NCBI GenBank assembly: GCA_963971405.1
Contig: OZ020487.1
Span: 32,039,371-32,103,370 of the forward strand
Direction: 5' to 3'
Length of the DNA: 64,000 nt
Source: Psococerastis gibbosa
Lineage: Eukaryota; Arthropoda; Insecta; Psocodea; Psocidae
Part shown: positions 60,470-64,000 of the stretch, piece by piece
How positions within the stretch are numbered: position 1 is the stretch's first letter
Layout of the letters: each line of letters starts with the position of its first letter
Program-made: the position numbers and the translations under genes
The notes under the pieces: generated by a model
Seen by the model: only the letters and a program-made list of their open reading frames with translations
The model's database searches: none
What the model was told of the DNA's origin: nothing

Positions 60470-61540
60470 GTTGCGAACCTCCACCTTAAGAGTTTCCAGT
60501 ACAGTCTCAATGAACTGGACTATTCCGTTATTATTCCCTATTTTAGTAAGTCAATTTCCCTGAATGGGAATAACACGGCCGGAAACAGAAGTAAATTCCC
60601 ATGAGATCTCTGTTGATCACATGCAAATTAAATTTGCCGACTTGGATTGCTGAGACGAAATTTAATCATAGGGAAATGAATGAGTGGGTGGAAAATTCAC
60701 GAATTAGAGAGAGAGAGAGGAGTTGGCTACAGTAAGTTTCTTCACTTGGCTCTAATTGCAGCCGACTCAAATGCAACTGCAGGATAATGCACTTTCATTG
60801 TTCAACGTTTACCGTACAGTTGGTATTTGTTATATTAGGTACGATAGTTTAATGCATATTCAAATTTGTGAGCTAATGGGGACTTCTGTATAATTGTAAT
60901 AAATTCGGTAGGTAACCAGTTAGAGACAAGAACCGTAGCCAATGGCCATTGCATTAGGGTTAGCATGAAAACAAGACTTTACTGTTCGCCTTTTGTTTTT
61001 TTGTTTTTCAATAAAGTCGCTTTTCAATTTAAATTTCAATTGCGGAACCAATCAGCTATAAAAAATGGTAGCCATTGGAAATTATTCTTGCAGCCGATTG
61101 GTTAACGCATTTTTGTACTTAACGGAGTTAGCCTTCTACTAAGATTCTTATGCGTTCTTCGAACACTCCAAAAGAATAATTGAAATGACTTAATGAAAAA
61201 ATACGGGTACCTTATGGCATTGCAAAAGATCAAAATGTTTGATAATACAATAGCCTGATTTAAAAAAAAATGTCATTATTTCTCATATTTTTATATAACA
61301 ATATACAGTATATAGGCCCTATTTAAATAAAAAAATGTAAAGTACCGGTATTTAATCTCTGGTTGGAGCCATAATATTCTGGAATGCAGAACTTTATAGA
61401 AAACTCACACTTCATTCTTTATGTTCCAATTGGCTGGCTAGTTGGTTGGCATCCAGGAATAATGCATTTTATTAATTAAATGATTATTAGTGTCTATATT
61501 GTTGACCTACAACTACGCAACCCAACAGCTTATGCAGAGA
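60470..61540. other. AT-rich DNA, no gene seen
   Basis: A short (GA)n at 60706-60719 is the only distinct feature. Confidence 0.5.
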
Positions 61541-61690
61541 CGTCATTGGGGGTCGCAGGAGGTTGCCATCCGCCCCCCCCCCCCATTCCCATTTGAGATT
61601 GGAAGAAATCATTACAACTTTTATTACAAAATTAATGTACTTGGTTGTCACCTGCCTCCCCCCCCCCCCCCCCCCCCCACAGAAAAATAT
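61541..61690. repeat. Poly-C-bearing repeat
   Basis: Two C tracts (about 12 and more than 20 C) flank an AT-rich core, in the style of the hAT MITEs here. Ends ACGTCATTG and AAATGACGC are only weakly inverted. Confidence 0.4.
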
Positions 61691-63140
61691 TGAAATGACG
61701 CTTTCAGCTGAGCTTATATGGTGTCCACCTTCAACTTCATCTATAGACTTACTTAACATACTCGTGACGTATACAGATAAAAAATGCATGACGAAACCAG
61801 TTTTTTCGCATTCTCAGTTTGGCTGCAATGCTCTATCAAGCGTCTGACATTTGATGTGTCGTATGTAGCCAAGAAGCCAGTTCATGATGGATGACTGTGC
61901 TCCCATCAAGGGAAATTTGAAAAATAGTCAAAGGAAAGACGATACCTACTCATCTCTGAAATACTAGTCCATTTCTTATTAGCATTCATGCGCCCGTGTG
62001 TCTCGCACATAACAACTCTTGCTTTATGTCTATTTTTCTAGAATTTATTTGTTTTTATGAAAATAGCTTCCGGTTTCAAAACCAGGGCTGTTACAAAATA
62101 TGAAATCCTGGTGAAGCATTGGATAATATTGCGTTAATTTGAAGAATCTTGGTCAAATCACTGTACGGTTCAAGGTGTAACTTTACCGTAGTGGGTAATT
62201 GGGTTATCCACATTTTTAATTATTTTTTATTGCTGTAATATATGCAGCCTATATGATACTTAGGCCTATATACTGCATTGTATATATAGCAGTACTATAC
62301 CTTTTTTTTCATTTCGGCCAATGGGCCACGATTATTAGATTAGATTTTGAAAAAATAACGGGTGAGGATGTCAGGTCGATGGAATTCAAAACTTTTATTC
62401 TAAGGGATGTGCTATTTTTTATACCTTTACAGTCAGTATTTTTCTGTAATATTGGATTTTGGTCATAAAACGGACAAGGGGCGGGGGTCTCTTAATTGCT
62501 ATCTGTAGGTACTTCTCGCACTTAAAAACCCTTGTTACGACAACTTCCCCGCAAGGGGCTGAGCTTTCCGCAAAATTTTTACTTTTTTTAAAAATTGTTA
62601 ATTTAATTTTAAATTTTTAATCTGTTTTGCTCACCAGGTTTAATTTTTTCTGCCTCTGTGGCATTTAAGCCATTTCTGTAGGCCCTCTCTCAACCCTCAC
62701 TGGAGATGCAAGGGGGCCATGCCCTCCCCAAATATTCAATAGAAGAAAATGATTAAACACTCATTTCAATTTAATTGCTCAGAAATACAAAATGTAAGTT
62801 CACAGGCACAACGCACAGGCTAGTGATCATTATCAGTGTTGAAAGTGTTCTTTCGCAGCTTTACCGCAGAAAATTACCTCAGAATGGTCTTGAAAAAATT
62901 TGCATCTTGCCCCTCCTAAAAAAATTGCAATGTACGGCCCTGCTCCCTCTCTCTGTCACTTTCTGTAATGTATTCCATTCCTATGTCTAATAGCGGCATC
63001 TCCCTTAAACCTTTTCTCCACAAATGGCGCGGCAGATGGCAGTGCAATATCGTTCTGTGGCTTTCATTAGTTGAAAGGGTTCCCACGGGAAGCGCCACCA
63101 AGCAGACCTTCATCGATCGCGATGGACCAGCCTGTTGCTG
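61690..63140. other. AT-rich DNA, no gene seen
   Basis: A decayed MITE-like piece with CTCACTGGAGATGCAAGGGG and CAATGTACGGCCCTG ends may span about 62692-62942. Otherwise nothing recognised. Confidence 0.4.
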
Positions 63141-63145
63141 CAACA

Positions 63146-63159
63146 GTTGCCATGGTTAC
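63146..63159. promoter_or_regulatory. X-box-like motif
   Basis: GTTGCC-AT-GGTTAC matches the RFX X-box pattern GTNRCC-N(0-3)-RGYAAC at all but one position. A weaker GTTGCTAAGATGAC follows at 63166. No downstream exon is visible before the window ends. Confidence 0.25.
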
Positions 63160-63199
63160 GCTATCCGTTGCTAAGATGACTTATCACGAATACAAACAG

Positions 63200-64000
63200 C
63201 CTCACTACGCGTTATTTGTACAAAGTCATATTTCTCATGAATTATCGAACATAAATAAGACATAACGTAGAAGAAGAAATGACCCTCTAACCTTTGATGC
63301 ATAGTATGCAGCCGGCACTAACGCCGTTTGGTCACAATTTTTGTATGCGTAGAAAATTGGAGGCGTGAAAATAGGAAGACAATTCGACTTTGTACAAAAA
63401 AACGGCAAAATGAAGCAACCAATTTTCCCCTAACTGCTGTGTTTTCTATTTAATTTTCTCATTGTACTTGCATTGGTATAAGCTACTATAGGCCTAATAG
63501 ACTGCTATGCATTGCTTATGCAAGTAACATTGTAAAACTCATATCTCTTCCAGACATTTATGGAATGCGAACATTCATAATATAGTGTACAGCATATGTG
63601 TGCAGTACACTGTATTATGATCTTGTCAGTGTGCTTTTCTCAGAAGCATTCTAGTAGGTACAGTGTGTTGCTGATTTACGTCTCCTCTGTGGTCATTTCA
63701 AGCTATGCCTGTGTTGACGTGTTGCATAGACATGTAGAATAGAGGGGAATTTCCCCGAACGGTGCGCAGTGAAATAATGTAAGAAAATCGACCCTCACCC
63801 CTACCGGAACTTGTTTAAAGCGAAGCCGAGAAAACCGTGTGCTTGAAAGCGTTATAAATAAATATTATATATAAATAAATTATTTTTAAATTTTAAAATT
63901 TTTTTGAAATTATTATTATAAATAAATTTCATATGTTTTTGTTTAATTTAATGAATATACCCTTTGCTGTCTACGCATTCAGGTCAAATGTGCCTTACTT
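63200..64000. other. AT-rich DNA, no gene seen
   Basis: No coding, RNA or repeat signal that I can support. Confidence 0.5.

Noticed and set aside
1-64000. CRISPR arrays, operons, bacterial-type promoters or virus-like element genes
   Set aside because: Spliced genes, SINEs and LINEs mark this as animal DNA. No spacer-repeat pattern, capsid, integrase or envelope-like frame was recognised.

Overview
This is a stretch of AT-rich animal genomic DNA, most likely from an insect. It has small GT-AG exons in long introns, a microsomal P450 with insect CYP4-clan features, and a heavy load of SINEs, MITEs and LINE pieces. The style of the repeats suggests a hemipteran, but that is an inference from overall look, not from a diagnostic gene. 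Two host genes are supported by splice phase, and most of the remainder is transposable-element sediment.

Left end (1-9203, + strand): the 3' end of a multi-exon gene. Seven exons join in perfect phase into a 278-residue acidic, Ser/Gly/Pro-rich C-terminal tail. A further 35-nt exon (6449-6483) would switch the last 63 or so residues for a short alternative end. The introns hold nested hairpin MITEs and a hAT MITE with an 8-bp target duplication. Probable 3' UTR and featureless AT-rich DNA follow, then a 1354-bp perfect tandem duplication (12590-15297).

Middle (16.9-28.4 kb): a retroelement and transposon pile-up. It contains a near full-length non-LTR retrotransposon on the minus strand (18610-24097: DUF4780-like ORF1; ORF2 with endonuclease, RT and RNase H), flanked by an 11-bp target duplication and broken once in a G homopolymer. 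It inserted at the edge of a tRNA-derived SINE. That SINE is itself split by a 2.1-kb TTA-flanked DNA element, whose interior is a GC-rich fold-back mosaic. Fragments of other LINEs follow.

28.4-49 kb has no convincing gene apart from one candidate first coding exon (45039-45134, +). It carries hairpin MITEs, a TTAA-flanked MITE, 5S-rRNA-derived SINEs, tRNA-derived SINEs and a 40-bp perfect palindrome.

Right part (49351-57837, - strand): a complete nine-exon cytochrome P450 gene of 496 residues. It has an intact heme-binding loop and ExxR motif, but unusual C-helix and I-helix residues. Its introns and downstream flank are filled with the same SINE and MITE families and with a TGTC-rich ~0.6-0.9 kb repeat family. 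From 60.5 kb to the end I see no gene, only AT-rich DNA, homopolymer-C tracts and one X-box-like site.
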